Shown: positions 1-7,056, counted from the first letter of the stretch. The stretch is 11,896 nucleotides of DNA from an uncultured Lentisphaeria bacterium (GCA_937888615.1 CALABZ010000332.1:1-11896), one strand, 5' to 3'. Program-made: numbers and translations. The notes: generated by a model from the sequence alone, not told the origin.

Positions 1-970
1 CGAAGGTCTGGTAGAGTTTTTCCGCAAGAGCGGGGCCGCCGACGAATACGGCGGTGGAGAACATGTCGGCGTCGGTGGCGTTGCGGGTCAGGACGGTGAC
101 GGAGAGCATGTTTTCGATCGGCAGACCGGTTTTCGGATTGACGATATGGGTGTAATGCTTACCGTTAAACGTGACGTAACGCTCGTAATTGCCGCTGGTG
201 GCCACGGATTGGTTCAGGAGGCGGATAACGCCGCAGATTTTGTCTTTGTCCAGCGGATTGCGGATGCTGACGGTATAGAATTGTTTCTTGCGAGGCGGCA
301 CCGGGAAGCAATAGATGTTGCCGCCGAGGTTGATGATGCCGGAAGTGATGCCGAGTTTGCGGACGTTTTCGGCGGCCATATCCACCGCATATCCTTTGGC
401 GACGCCGCCGAGATCGATGCCGATCCCCTCGACTTTAAAACGGATAGTGCGGTTTTTGTCGTCAAAAATCACCTTGTCGAAACCGACCCGTTTCAGGGCT
501 TCGTCGATTTCGCCCCGCGGGGGGACTTCGCTGCGCTTGCGGTAAAAGCCCCATAACTCCATCAGCGGCCGGACCGTCGGGTCGAACGCGCCGTCGGAGA
601 GGCGCCAGGCTTCGCGCGCCTTCACCAGCACCTGCCAGAGTATTTCGGAACATTTGAACGGTTTGTCATAAGCGCTGTGATTGAGTTTGTACAGTTCGCT
701 TTCCGGACTGAAAGTGCTGCATGTTTTTTCCACCAGTTGAAAAACATTCTGCGCCAGGTCTCCGGCCTTTTCAGTCAGGTCCGGGCGTCCGTAAAACTTC
801 ACCTGTGCGATGGTGCTCATGCACGGAAACGTCCGCTCCTGCCCTTCCGTTTCGGAAGCCGCGGGGGGGGCGGGCGGACGATGCAGCAGTGCCACCAGCG
901 TACCGATGACGGCGACCGCGGCCAGGATCAGGTAATAATGCTTTTTGGATAATTTGGTTTGTTCGTCCAT
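1..970 (-). CDS. apbE: FAD:protein FMN transferase (ApbE), C-terminus cut by window edge
   Basis: ApbE covalently attaches FMN from FAD to a Thr/Ser of target flavoproteins, usually on the outer face of the cytoplasmic membrane. Reading the minus strand from ATG at 970 gives 323 open codons to the left edge, so probably only the last few tens of residues are missing. Family motifs appear in order: CMSTIAQVKFYG (about 50-61), SDGAFDPTV with LWGF (125-142), IDLGGVAKGYAVD (185-197), INLGGN, SGNYERY, HIVNPKTGLP (275-284) and an ADMFSTA segment near the end, the region that binds Mg2+ and FAD in the family. Residues 14-29 form one hydrophobic segment after a Lys-rich start, with no Cys lipobox, so the protein is probably membrane-anchored and exported. 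GAGG at 978-981 lies 7 nt before the start. The gene begins 3 nt after the xerD stop, suggesting one transcript. The flavoprotein target is not visible. Confidence 0.93.
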   Translation of the reverse strand, partial: MDEQTKLSKKHYYLILAAVAVIGTLVALLHRPPAPPAASETEGQERTFPCMSTIAQVKFYGRPDLTEKAGDLAQNVFQLVEKTCSTFSPESELYKLNHSAYDKPFKCSEILWQVLVKAREAWRLSDGAFDPTVRPLMELWGFYRKRSEVPPRGEIDEALKRVGFDKVIFDDKNRTIRFKVEGIGIDLGGVAKGYAVDMAAENVRKLGITSGIINLGGNIYCFPVPPRKKQFYTVSIRNPLDKDKICGVIRLLNQSVATSGNYERYVTFNGKHYTHIVNPKTGLPIENMLSVTVLTRNATDADMFSTAVFVGGPALAEKLYQTF

Positions 971-973
971 GGA

Positions 974-1867
974 TTAGCCTCGCGGATGAAATTGACGGTG
1001 GATGTTCAACAGGGTTTTCTGGTTGACATGGGTATAAATCTGGGTGGTACTGATGTCGGCGTGGCCGAGCATTTCTTGAATCACCCTCAAATCGGCGTTA
1101 TTCTCCAGCAGGTGGCTGGCGAAAGAATGGCGCAGGGTATGGGGGTGGATGTTTTTATCGATGCCGGCGAGCCGGGCGGCGTCCTTGACGATGCGCCAGA
1201 TCCATTCGCGGTCGAGCCGTTTGCCGTTTTGTGAAAGAAACAGCGTGGTTTCGTTCTCACGGCGCACGAGTTCGGGGCGGATGTCGGCGAGATAGCGGCG
1301 AAGCAGGTTTCCGGCGGTGCGGCCGAACGGGACGATCCGTTCCTTATTTCCCTTGCCGACCACCCGGATGATTTCCTCGTCGAAATGGATCGAACTCACT
1401 TTGAGCCCGGCCGCCTCCGATACCCGCAGTCCGCAGGAATAAAGCACCTCCAGGATCACCTTGTTGCGGAACAGGAGCGGGTCTTTGCCCGCCGGATAAG
1501 CTGTCAGCAGACGGTCCACCTCTTCCGTTGACAGGAAATCCGGCAGGATTTGCCAGAGCTTCGGGGAGTCCATGACCTCGGTGATATTGCGGTCGAGGAT
1601 GCGTTCCTGGAAGAGATAGCGGAACAGCATTTTGATCGCCACCAGCCGTCTTGCCAGCGTGGCGGGTTCGAACCCCTCGTCCTTGCGGGTGCCGAGGTAA
1701 TCGATAATATGACCGCGCTCGACCTCGCCGAAATCATGCATTTCCCGGCTTTCCAGGAATGCGGTGAAATCCGTCAGGTCGCTATGATAGGCGCTGACCG
1801 TGTTCCGGCTAAGCCCTTTTTCCACGGTCAGATACCCGCAAAAATGTTCCAGAATTCTCTGCATCAT
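974..1867 (-). CDS. xerD: Tyrosine recombinase XerD-type
   Basis: Site-specific recombinase that, with a XerC partner, resolves chromosome dimers at dif. With the ATG at 1867 the product is 297 aa, close to the 298 aa of E. coli XerD, and the first two catalytic residues fall on the same numbers (R148 in CGLRVSE, K172 in VGKGNKER). The rest follow one residue early: H243 and R246 in HTLRH, H269 in LGHADIS, and nucleophile Y278 in QIYTHV. The N-terminal SAM-like DNA-binding domain (about 3-85) has the usual GLSRNTVSAYHSDL segment, and the protein ends in HPRG, much like XerD (HPRA). An in-frame ATG at 1948 would add 27 residues without family resemblance, so I reject it; ATG 1864 is equally possible. 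No strong ribosome binding site is seen at 1867. No phage or integron genes accompany it, so a housekeeping role fits. XerC cannot be strictly excluded. Confidence 0.87.
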   Translation of the reverse strand: MMQRILEHFCGYLTVEKGLSRNTVSAYHSDLTDFTAFLESREMHDFGEVERGHIIDYLGTRKDEGFEPATLARRLVAIKMLFRYLFQERILDRNITEVMDSPKLWQILPDFLSTEEVDRLLTAYPAGKDPLLFRNKVILEVLYSCGLRVSEAAGLKVSSIHFDEEIIRVVGKGNKERIVPFGRTAGNLLRRYLADIRPELVRRENETTLFLSQNGKRLDREWIWRIVKDAARLAGIDKNIHPHTLRHSFASHLLENNADLRVIQEMLGHADISTTQIYTHVNQKTLLNIHRQFHPRG

Positions 1868-1982
1868 GCTGTTAATATAGCCGCATATTCCGGAAAAACG
1901 AGTGATGTATGAAAAATTATTGTGTGATTGGCGCGGATGATTTTTCATTTTCCGGTGGGGGGTCTTCTTTTTCTAAACCGGA

Positions 1983-2012
1983 CTGGCAAAAAAGTATTTC
2001 CGAGTGTAGATT
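1983..2012 (+). promoter_or_regulatory. Candidate promoter for the antiporter gene, in divergent intergenic region
   Basis: CTGGCA (1983-1988) and TAGATT (2007-2012), 18 nt apart, each match 4 of 6 sigma70 consensus bases; a start near 2019 would give a leader of about 27 nt. The 178-bp region 1868-2045 must also hold a promoter for the minus-strand xerD gene. A weak minus-strand candidate, TTGCTC (2026-2031) and TACACT (2003-2008) with a 17-nt spacer, overlaps this one. Neither is strong. I see no other clear element or convincing operator palindrome here. Confidence 0.3.
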
Positions 2013-2045
2013 TACCGTAAACCAAGAGCAAGGATAATTTACTGT

Positions 2046-4523
2046 ATGTTTCCGATTCAAGATCCGATTTTGACTTTTACTTTGTTGATGCTGATGATTT
2101 TTATCGCGCCGCTGGCGGCCGGACGGCTGAAAATTCCGGATCTGGTATTGCTGATTGCGGGCGGAGCCCTGCTGGGGCCGAACGGGGTCGGGATGATGGA
2201 ACGGAATTCCGCGGTTACGATGCTGGGTTCGATCGGATTGCTTTACATCATGTTTATCGCCGGGTTGGAGATCGACCTCAACCGTTTCATGCGGACCCGC
2301 AACCGCAGTATTGTCTTCGGGCTGTTCACGTTCTCCATCCCGCTGGCTTTCGGGACGGTGGCGGCGCGTTATCTGTTGAATTTCGACTGGATGACTTCGG
2401 TACTGCTGGCCAGTATGCTGTCTTCGCATACTTTGCTGGCTTATCCGATTGCAAGCCGTTTCGGCATCACAAGGAGCGAACCGGTCGTGATTACGGTCGG
2501 CGGCACCATCATCACCGATACGCTGGCGCTGCTGGTTCTGGCGGTGGTGGCGGACTCGGCCCGGGGTGTGGAGATGGGCGCGATGTTCTGGGTGTTGCTG
2601 GCGGCGGGGATGGGGGGACTGATTCTGTTGACGTCGTTTGTGGTGCCGTGGATTACGCGCTGGTTTTTCCGAAATGTGACGGAGAGCGGCGGCGCGCAGT
2701 TCCTGTTCGTCATCGTGGTGGTTTGCGGGTGTGCTTATCTGTCGCATTTTGCCAAGATGGAACCGATTATCGGGGCATTTCTGGTCGGGGCGGTGTTCAG
2801 CAGGCTGATCCCGGAACGCAGTGCGTTGATGAACCGCCTGCTTTTTGTGGGAAATACACTGTTCATTCCGTTTTTCCTGATCTCGGTGGGGATGCTGGTG
2901 AACCTCCGGGTCATGGGTGCTTCGCCGCGCGGCTGGCTGGTGGCGGCGGTGATGGTCGTCAGTCTGATCATTACGAAATATCTGGCCGCCTGGGTGACGC
3001 AGAAATTATTTGGATACGGCGGAGACGCGGGGCGGGTTATATTCGGACTCAGCGTGGTGCAGTCCGCGGCTACGCTGGCGGCGGTGATCGTCGGTTATGA
3101 ACTCAAAATATTCGATGAAACGGTATTGAACGGAGCCATCGTCATGATTCTGGTGTCCTGCCTGCTGGGGGTGTGGACGGTGGACCGCTACGGGCGCAGT
3201 CTGGTCAGCGACGAAGCCCTGCCGGACGAGGCGCTGCCCGCCGAAGAACGGCTGATGGTGTCGGTCAGCAATCCCGATTATTCCTTGCGTCTGCTGAAAC
3301 TTTCATTTTTGCTCCGTGACCGGAGTCGGCGCGGCAGTATTTACCCGGTAACGATCGTCAACGACCTGGACGATACCGACGATGCGGTGGCCCGGGGCGA
3401 AAAGCTGTTGACCTCCTGCCTGACGGAGGGGGCTTCCGCCGAAATGGAAGTCACCCCGTCGGTCCGGGTGGACCTGAACCCGTCCGACGGACTGGTGCGG
3501 GCGGCCCGTGAATTGCGGGCCACGCTGGTGCTGGCCGGATGGAGCCGGAAACGATTGATCGAGTCGCGTTTTTTCGGCTCGGTTTCGGAAAAATTGCTGG
3601 TATCATGTCCTGCCCGGCTGTTGTTCTGCCGTCTGGCGCGTCCGCTGAACCTCACCAAGCGGATGTTGTTGCCGTTTCCGGTGTTGGCCGAGCGGCGCAG
3701 TGATTTGACGGTACTGCTGAATGACGCCAAACAATTGTCGCGCCAGATTGGCGCCGCCCTGCGGGTTTATCTGGTTCGGGATGAGCGCTCCGGGCTTCGT
3801 CAAAAAGTGGAGAGCGCCAAGCCGGCATGCCCGCTGACGGTCATCGAAGCCGCGTCCTGGACCGAAATGCAGTCGCGGTTCCTGGCCGACATCTCCCCCG
3901 ATGACCTGATCCTACTGCCGGAGGAAAGGCGTTCCGGGGTGCTCTGGACACCCGCCATGGACACTCTGCTGGAAACAGTGTTTGCCCGTTTCCCTGAAAA
4001 TAATCTGTTGAGCGCTTATCCTGCGCTGCAATCGTACCGGGACGAGGAAATCCAGTCCGCTCCGGCTCTCCGCGTAACGCCGAATATTTTTTCAGCGGAC
4101 ATTCCGGCGGGATTGGAGGGCAAGGCGGGACTGGCGCTGATGATCGGGGCCGCGTTCGGCAGCAATGCGCCGTTTTACGGCGATATCATGCCGCTTATCC
4201 TGAAAGCCGCCGACGCCTATCCGCTGGAGTTGGCGGAGGAAATCGCCCTGATTCACGCGCACAGCGAAAACATTTTCATGCCGGTGATCATCGTCGGCCG
4301 GTCCGAACGGCAATGGCGTTTCCGCAACCTGAAAGGCGCTTACCGCATCATTCTGGTGCTGATCAGTCCCCGGAGCGCGCCGCCCGAACAGCATTTGAGG
4401 ATTCTGGCCGACCTCGCCCGGAGTTTCCTGGATCCGGAATTGACGCGCCGGGCCTGTCAGGCCGGGACCGCCGGTGAAATCGCCCGCCTGATTCAGCCCG
4501 GAAGCGAAGATCCATCCGCTTGA
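2046..4523 (+). CDS. CPA2-type cation:proton antiporter with Usp-like and PTS EIIA-like C-terminal domains
   Basis: Membrane antiporter exchanging H+ for Na+ or K+; the ion cannot be read from sequence. Residues 1-378 form a multi-helix Na+/H+ exchanger domain. It opens with the usual pattern (RLKIPDLVLLIAGGALLGPNG), contains GLEIDLNRF, and has a T157-D158 pair in TIITDTLALL at the place of the ion-binding ND/DD pair. From about 402 the tail is cytoplasmic. Residues 402-535 resemble a universal stress protein, ending in G498-W-S and G511-S-V with PARLL, like the family's ATP-binding loop; 540-670 looks like a second, degenerate Usp half. Residues 695-820 resemble PTS_EIIA_2: IALIHAHSEN places H737 where EIIA carries its phosphorylated His, and the HLRILADLARSF segment (from H783) is typical of that fold. 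AAGGA lies about 11 nt before the ATG. The gene stands alone, with a new promoter at its stop. The antiporter call is firm; the EIIA call is from pattern recognition. Confidence 0.88.
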   Translation: MFPIQDPILTFTLLMLMIFIAPLAAGRLKIPDLVLLIAGGALLGPNGVGMMERNSAVTMLGSIGLLYIMFIAGLEIDLNRFMRTRNRSIVFGLFTFSIPLAFGTVAARYLLNFDWMTSVLLASMLSSHTLLAYPIASRFGITRSEPVVITVGGTIITDTLALLVLAVVADSARGVEMGAMFWVLLAAGMGGLILLTSFVVPWITRWFFRNVTESGGAQFLFVIVVVCGCAYLSHFAKMEPIIGAFLVGAVFSRLIPERSALMNRLLFVGNTLFIPFFLISVGMLVNLRVMGASPRGWLVAAVMVVSLIITKYLAAWVTQKLFGYGGDAGRVIFGLSVVQSAATLAAVIVGYELKIFDETVLNGAIVMILVSCLLGVWTVDRYGRSLVSDEALPDEALPAEERLMVSVSNPDYSLRLLKLSFLLRDRSRRGSIYPVTIVNDLDDTDDAVARGEKLLTSCLTEGASAEMEVTPSVRVDLNPSDGLVRAARELRATLVLAGWSRKRLIESRFFGSVSEKLLVSCPARLLFCRLARPLNLTKRMLLPFPVLAERRSDLTVLLNDAKQLSRQIGAALRVYLVRDERSGLRQKVESAKPACPLTVIEAASWTEMQSRFLADISPDDLILLPEERRSGVLWTPAMDTLLETVFARFPENNLLSAYPALQSYRDEEIQSAPALRVTPNIFSADIPAGLEGKAGLALMIGAAFGSNAPFYGDIMPLILKAADAYPLELAEEIALIHAHSENIFMPVIIVGRSERQWRFRNLKGAYRIILVLISPRSAPPEQHLRILADLARSFLDPELTRRACQAGTAGEIARLIQPGSEDPSA

Positions 4524-4548
4524 ATTCGAACCGGATTGCCTGTACATT
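4520..4548 (+). promoter_or_regulatory. Candidate sigma70-type promoter for the DJ-1-tgt-comF run
   Basis: TTGAAT (4520-4525) and TACATT (4543-4548) are separated by exactly 17 nt and each match 4 of 6 consensus bases. The -35 box overlaps the antiporter stop codon. A start near 4555 would leave about 36 nt before the ATG at 4591. No terminator hairpin is visible between 4523 and 4591, so read-through from the antiporter gene is also possible. Confidence 0.4.
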
Positions 4549-4576
4549 AACGATGTGAAGAATACAAATAAAGATC

Positions 4577-4582
4577 AAGGAG
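4577..4582 (+). promoter_or_regulatory. Ribosome binding site that decides the DJ-1 gene start
   Basis: A near-perfect Shine-Dalgarno, AAGGAG, lies 8 nt before ATG 4591. It falls inside the reading frame that would result from the upstream in-frame ATG at 4555, which argues that 4591 is the real start. Confidence 0.8.
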
Positions 4583-4590
4583 ATAAACAA

Positions 4591-5130
4591 ATGAGCAAGA
4601 TATTGATCATGCTGGCGCCGGGCTTCGAGGAAGCCGAGGCGATTATCACCGCGGACGTGCTGAAGCGGATGGGGTTCGACGTAACCCTGGCCGGGGTTAC
4701 GTCGCTGGAAGTGACCGGTTCGCATAATATGACCGTCAAAGCCGATACATTGCTGGCCGACGTGAATACCGTGAACTACTGTGCCGTCGTCCTGCCCGGC
4801 GGACTGCCCGGCGCCACCAATCTGCGTGACAAGCAGGCCGTGCTGGATATTTACGGAAACGGCGGTATCGCGGCGGCAATCTGCGCCGCGCCGCTGGCGC
4901 TGGCGGCTTTTGGCCTGCTCGACGGCAGGACCGTGACCGGTTATCCCGGCATGGAGAAGGAATTTGGCAATGCCCGTTATACCGGGAAATTTACCGAAAC
5001 CGACGGACGGATCGTGACCGGCAAAGGCCCGGCGGCGGCGTTCAAGTTCGGCGCGGCGATCGGCGAGGCCCTCGGCAAAGCGGCGGACACGGTGATGAAG
5101 GGAATGCTGGTGGACGGAGAGCGCGGATGA
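4591..5130 (+). CDS. DJ-1/PfpI family protein (YajL-like)
   Basis: The 179-aa product has the length and pattern of the DJ-1/YajL branch: start MSKILIMLAPGFEEAEAI, then VVLPGG in the middle and the nucleophile elbow AAICAAP with C98. E16 in GFEEAE aligns with DJ-1 Glu18, which supports the reactive cysteine. YPGMEKEF and the GKGPAAAFKFGAAI helix complete the fold; the His seen near 126 in human DJ-1 is not evident. Such proteins act in cytoplasmic defence against carbonyl or oxidative stress; glyoxalase and deglycase activities have been reported and debated, so the exact reaction stays open. The start follows the Shine-Dalgarno at 4577-4582. Its stop overlaps the tgt start as ATGA, implying coupled translation. 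There is no evident biochemical link to queuosine synthesis. Confidence 0.9.
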   Translation: MSKILIMLAPGFEEAEAIITADVLKRMGFDVTLAGVTSLEVTGSHNMTVKADTLLADVNTVNYCAVVLPGGLPGATNLRDKQAVLDIYGNGGIAAAICAAPLALAAFGLLDGRTVTGYPGMEKEFGNARYTGKFTETDGRIVTGKGPAAAFKFGAAIGEALGKAADTVMKGMLVDGERG

Positions 5131-6215
5131 TTTTTCAAACCACTCATACCTGCGGCAAGGCGCGGCGCGGCATTTTGCACACGCCGCACGGGGACGTACA
5201 GACGCCGATTTTCATGCCGGTGGGTACACGCGGCACGGTCAAGGCCATGACGCCGCTTGAAATGGAACAGCTCGGGGCCCAAATTATCCTCGGCAATACG
5301 TATCATCTTTTTCTGAAGCCCGGGCTCCAGATCATGGAACGGGCCGGGGGGCTTCATCAGTTCAGCAACTGGCACAAGCCGATTCTGACCGACTGTGGCG
5401 GGTTTCAGGTATTCAGCCTGGCGAAACTGCGCAAGATCGAAAAGGACGGCGTCTGGTTTTCATCGCACATCGACGGTTCCCGGTTTTTCCTGGGCCCGAA
5501 GGAGTCGATTCATATTCAAAAGGTGCTCGGTTCGGACATCGTGATGGCGTTCGACGAATGTACGCCGTACCCCTGTACCCGCGCCGAGGCGGAAAAATCG
5601 CTGAACCAGACCACCGAATGGGAAAAGGTATCGCGCGAACAACCGATGAATCCCGGTCACCTGATGTTCGGAATCGTACAGGGGTCGATGTACCGCGACC
5701 TGCGTGAGCGTTCGGCTCAGGAACTGGTGAAGATCGGTTTCGAGGGATACGCCATCGGCGGCCTCAGCGTCGGCGAACCCGAGGAAACCATGTTCGAATG
5801 CCTCGACTGGACCGTTCCGCACCTGCCGTTCGAGAGCCCCCGTTACCTGATGGGGGTGGGGACTCCGAAGCAGTTGGTGGAGGGGGTGGCGCGCGGCATC
5901 GACATGTTCGACTGCGTGCTGCCGACCCGGATGGCCCGCCACGGCAGCGCCTACGTCGGGCCGAAAGGCGAAACCATTCCGGTCAAGGCCGGGCGTTACG
6001 CCGAGGATTTTACGCCGGTCGATCCCGAATGCGACTGCTACTGCTGCCGCAATTTTACCAAAGCCTACATCCGCCACCTGATGAATGTGCAGGAGATCAC
6101 CGGACTGCGGCTCCTGACCATTCACAACCTGCATTATTACCTGAATCTGATGCGGCAGGTCCGGGACAGTCTGGAAAATGGAACTTTTGAAGAATTACGC
6201 GCGCGGTTTCGTTAA
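5127..6215 (+). CDS. tgt: tRNA-guanine transglycosylase, bacterial preQ1 type
   Basis: Tgt swaps guanine 34 of GUN-anticodon tRNAs (Asp, Asn, His, Tyr) for preQ1, a step in queuosine synthesis. The 362-aa protein aligns with E. coli numbering through the middle: D89 in TDCGGFQVFSL, D143 in AFDECTPYP, D262 in DMFDCVLPTR (covalent nucleophile position), and the zinc set C302, C304, C307 and H333. The C145 next to D143-E144 and V215 in GGLSVGEP are the bacterial preQ1-type choices rather than the eukaryotic queuine type. The usual TDSGGFQ motif reads TDCGGFQ here (Cys90). The start overlaps the DJ-1 stop by 4 nt, with GGAG a few bases upstream. The 3' end overlaps the ComF gene by 38 nt. No other queuosine genes (queA, queG/H, queC-F) lie in the window. 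Confidence 0.97.
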   Translation: MIFQTTHTCGKARRGILHTPHGDVQTPIFMPVGTRGTVKAMTPLEMEQLGAQIILGNTYHLFLKPGLQIMERAGGLHQFSNWHKPILTDCGGFQVFSLAKLRKIEKDGVWFSSHIDGSRFFLGPKESIHIQKVLGSDIVMAFDECTPYPCTRAEAEKSLNQTTEWEKVSREQPMNPGHLMFGIVQGSMYRDLRERSAQELVKIGFEGYAIGGLSVGEPEETMFECLDWTVPHLPFESPRYLMGVGTPKQLVEGVARGIDMFDCVLPTRMARHGSAYVGPKGETIPVKAGRYAEDFTPVDPECDCYCCRNFTKAYIRHLMNVQEITGLRLLTIHNLHYYLNLMRQVRDSLENGTFEELRARFR

Positions 6216-6918
6216 AAACGTGAAAAATGCGCATTGGCGCGGGCTGACCGAAGCGGCCTGCGTATTTCCCTGTCCGGGGTGCCGCGAGGGGCTTTCGGAA
6301 CAGGGTTGGAATTGTTTTTGCGACGAGTGCCTGGGGCGGATCTTGCGGATCACCGGACCGCACTGCCCCGGTTGCGGCGGTCCCCAGGACGGCATCCTGG
6401 CGTATTGCTCGAAGTGTATGCGCATCGGGGTGCGCCCGTGGCGCGACGCCTACGCGGTGATGGAACTGGACCCGTTCGGGCTGGAACTGGTTCACCGTTA
6501 CAAATACGGCGGACAGGTGGAGCTGGCGCGTGCTTTCGCCGCGCTTGGCGCGGAGCTGATCCGGCGGAGCGGCGCGGAGTTCGACGTCATTGCGCCGGTG
6601 CCGCTGCACTGGACCCGTTATTGTACGCGCGGATTCAATCAGGCGCATTTGTTCTGCCTGCTGCTGGGGCGTGAACTCGGAATTCCGGTGCGGCGTTTGC
6701 TGGTGCGCCGCCGGGCCACCCGCCGACAAGCCCGGTTGAACCGCGAACAACGGCTGAACAATTTGACGGACGCTTTCGCATTGCGCCGCGGCGCCGCGGT
6801 GGTGGGGCGAAAAATCCTGCTGGTGGACGATGTCCTGACCACGGGGGCGACGCTGACCGAGGCATGCCGTCCGCTGACGGGTGCTGAAGTGAGCATCATG
6901 GTAATCGGGCGCAGATAG
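6178..6918 (+). CDS. comF: ComF/GntX-family phosphoribosyltransferase-like protein
   Basis: The 246-aa protein has an N-terminal double zinc-ribbon: C32-x2-C35 with C48-x2-C51, then C63-x2-C66 with C77-x2-C80. A type I phosphoribosyltransferase domain follows, with VPLHWTRYCTRGFNQA and the PRPP loop ILLVDDVLTTGAT (213-225). ComF is required for DNA uptake in naturally competent bacteria, where it is linked to inward transport and processing of single-stranded DNA; homologues such as GntX are common in bacteria not known to be competent. No other competence genes are in view, so competence is not implied. The ATG at 6178 lies inside the tgt 3' end and has only a weak TGGAAA upstream. A GTG at 6220, just past the tgt stop, is an alternative that would remove 14 residues without touching a motif. 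Probably the last gene of the run starting at 4591. Confidence 0.9.
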   Translation: MELLKNYARGFVKNVKNAHWRGLTEAACVFPCPGCREGLSEQGWNCFCDECLGRILRITGPHCPGCGGPQDGILAYCSKCMRIGVRPWRDAYAVMELDPFGLELVHRYKYGGQVELARAFAALGAELIRRSGAEFDVIAPVPLHWTRYCTRGFNQAHLFCLLLGRELGIPVRRLLVRRRATRRQARLNREQRLNNLTDAFALRRGAAVVGRKILLVDDVLTTGATLTEACRPLTGAEVSIMVIGRR

Positions 6919-6920
6919 AT

Positions 6921-6948
6921 TTGATATTTGAACATGCGGGGTTATATT
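6921..6948 (+). promoter_or_regulatory. Strong candidate sigma70-type promoter for the debranching gene
   Basis: TTGATA (6921-6926) and TATATT (6943-6948) each match 5 of 6 consensus bases, with a 16-nt spacer. The -35 box starts 2 nt after the ComF stop codon (6916-6918). Transcription would begin near 6955, giving an untranslated leader of about 102 nt. It is the best promoter match I found. GGTTATATTTAACC (6940-6953) is also a small 5-bp inverted repeat overlapping the -10 box; it could be an operator or chance, and it lacks the U-tract of a terminator. Confidence 0.6.
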
Positions 6949-6954
6949 TAACCA

Positions 6955-7056
6955 TATAAGCGAAGGTGCAATGCACCTGGGCCGCACCCGGGCCTGATTC
7001 GGCGGGCGCTGTTGCTCAGATAGAAAAATATTTAAGAAAAAGCAGGATTTGATAAC
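6955..7056 (+). promoter_or_regulatory. Candidate structured 5' leader with alternative hairpins
   Basis: A GC-rich core at 6959-7010 sits between AT-rich flanks. Direct pairings: GGTGC (6965-6969) with GCACC (6973-6977) over a 3-nt loop; CCTGGG (6976-6981) with CCCGGG (6987-6992) over CCGCA; and a possible closing AGCG (6959-6962) with CGCT (7007-7010). A second GCACC at 6984-6988 could also pair with the same GGTGC, so two folds compete. An A-rich single-stranded stretch follows (7021-7043), then AGGA (7044-7047) 9 nt before the GTG start. No run of U follows the hairpins, so an intrinsic terminator is not indicated. I do not recognise a known riboswitch class. A cis-regulatory RNA is an inference; a GC-rich spacer with chance pairing is the alternative. 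Confidence 0.4.

Noticed and set aside
146..556. Plus-strand open frame of 136 codons at the left end
   Set aside because: The opposite strand reads as an uninterrupted ApbE with all family motifs, so this is its shadow.
974..1867. Tyrosine recombinase as a sign of a mobile element or integron
   Set aside because: No attachment-site repeats, cassette array, excisionase or phage genes are nearby, and length and motifs match the housekeeping XerC/D group.
1868..1948. 27-codon N-terminal extension of XerD from ATG 1948
   Set aside because: The extension does not resemble the family, whereas starting at 1867 reproduces E. coli XerD length and puts R148 and K172 on the same numbers.
1917..2747. 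Minus-strand open frame of 276 codons overlapping the antiporter 5' end
   Set aside because: The translation is low-complexity (Arg, Gln, His, Asn repeats), typical of reverse-complemented transmembrane coding sequence, and it would also cross the divergent promoter region.
4555..4590. 12-codon N-terminal extension of the DJ-1 protein from ATG 4555
   Set aside because: The strong Shine-Dalgarno lies within this stretch, 8 nt before ATG 4591, and the family's first beta strand starts right at the later Met.
6940..6953. GGTTATATTTAACC inverted repeat as a terminator for the ComF gene
   Set aside because: The stem is only 5 bp, AT-rich and not followed by a T run; it overlaps the -10 box of a good promoter, so a promoter or operator reading is better.
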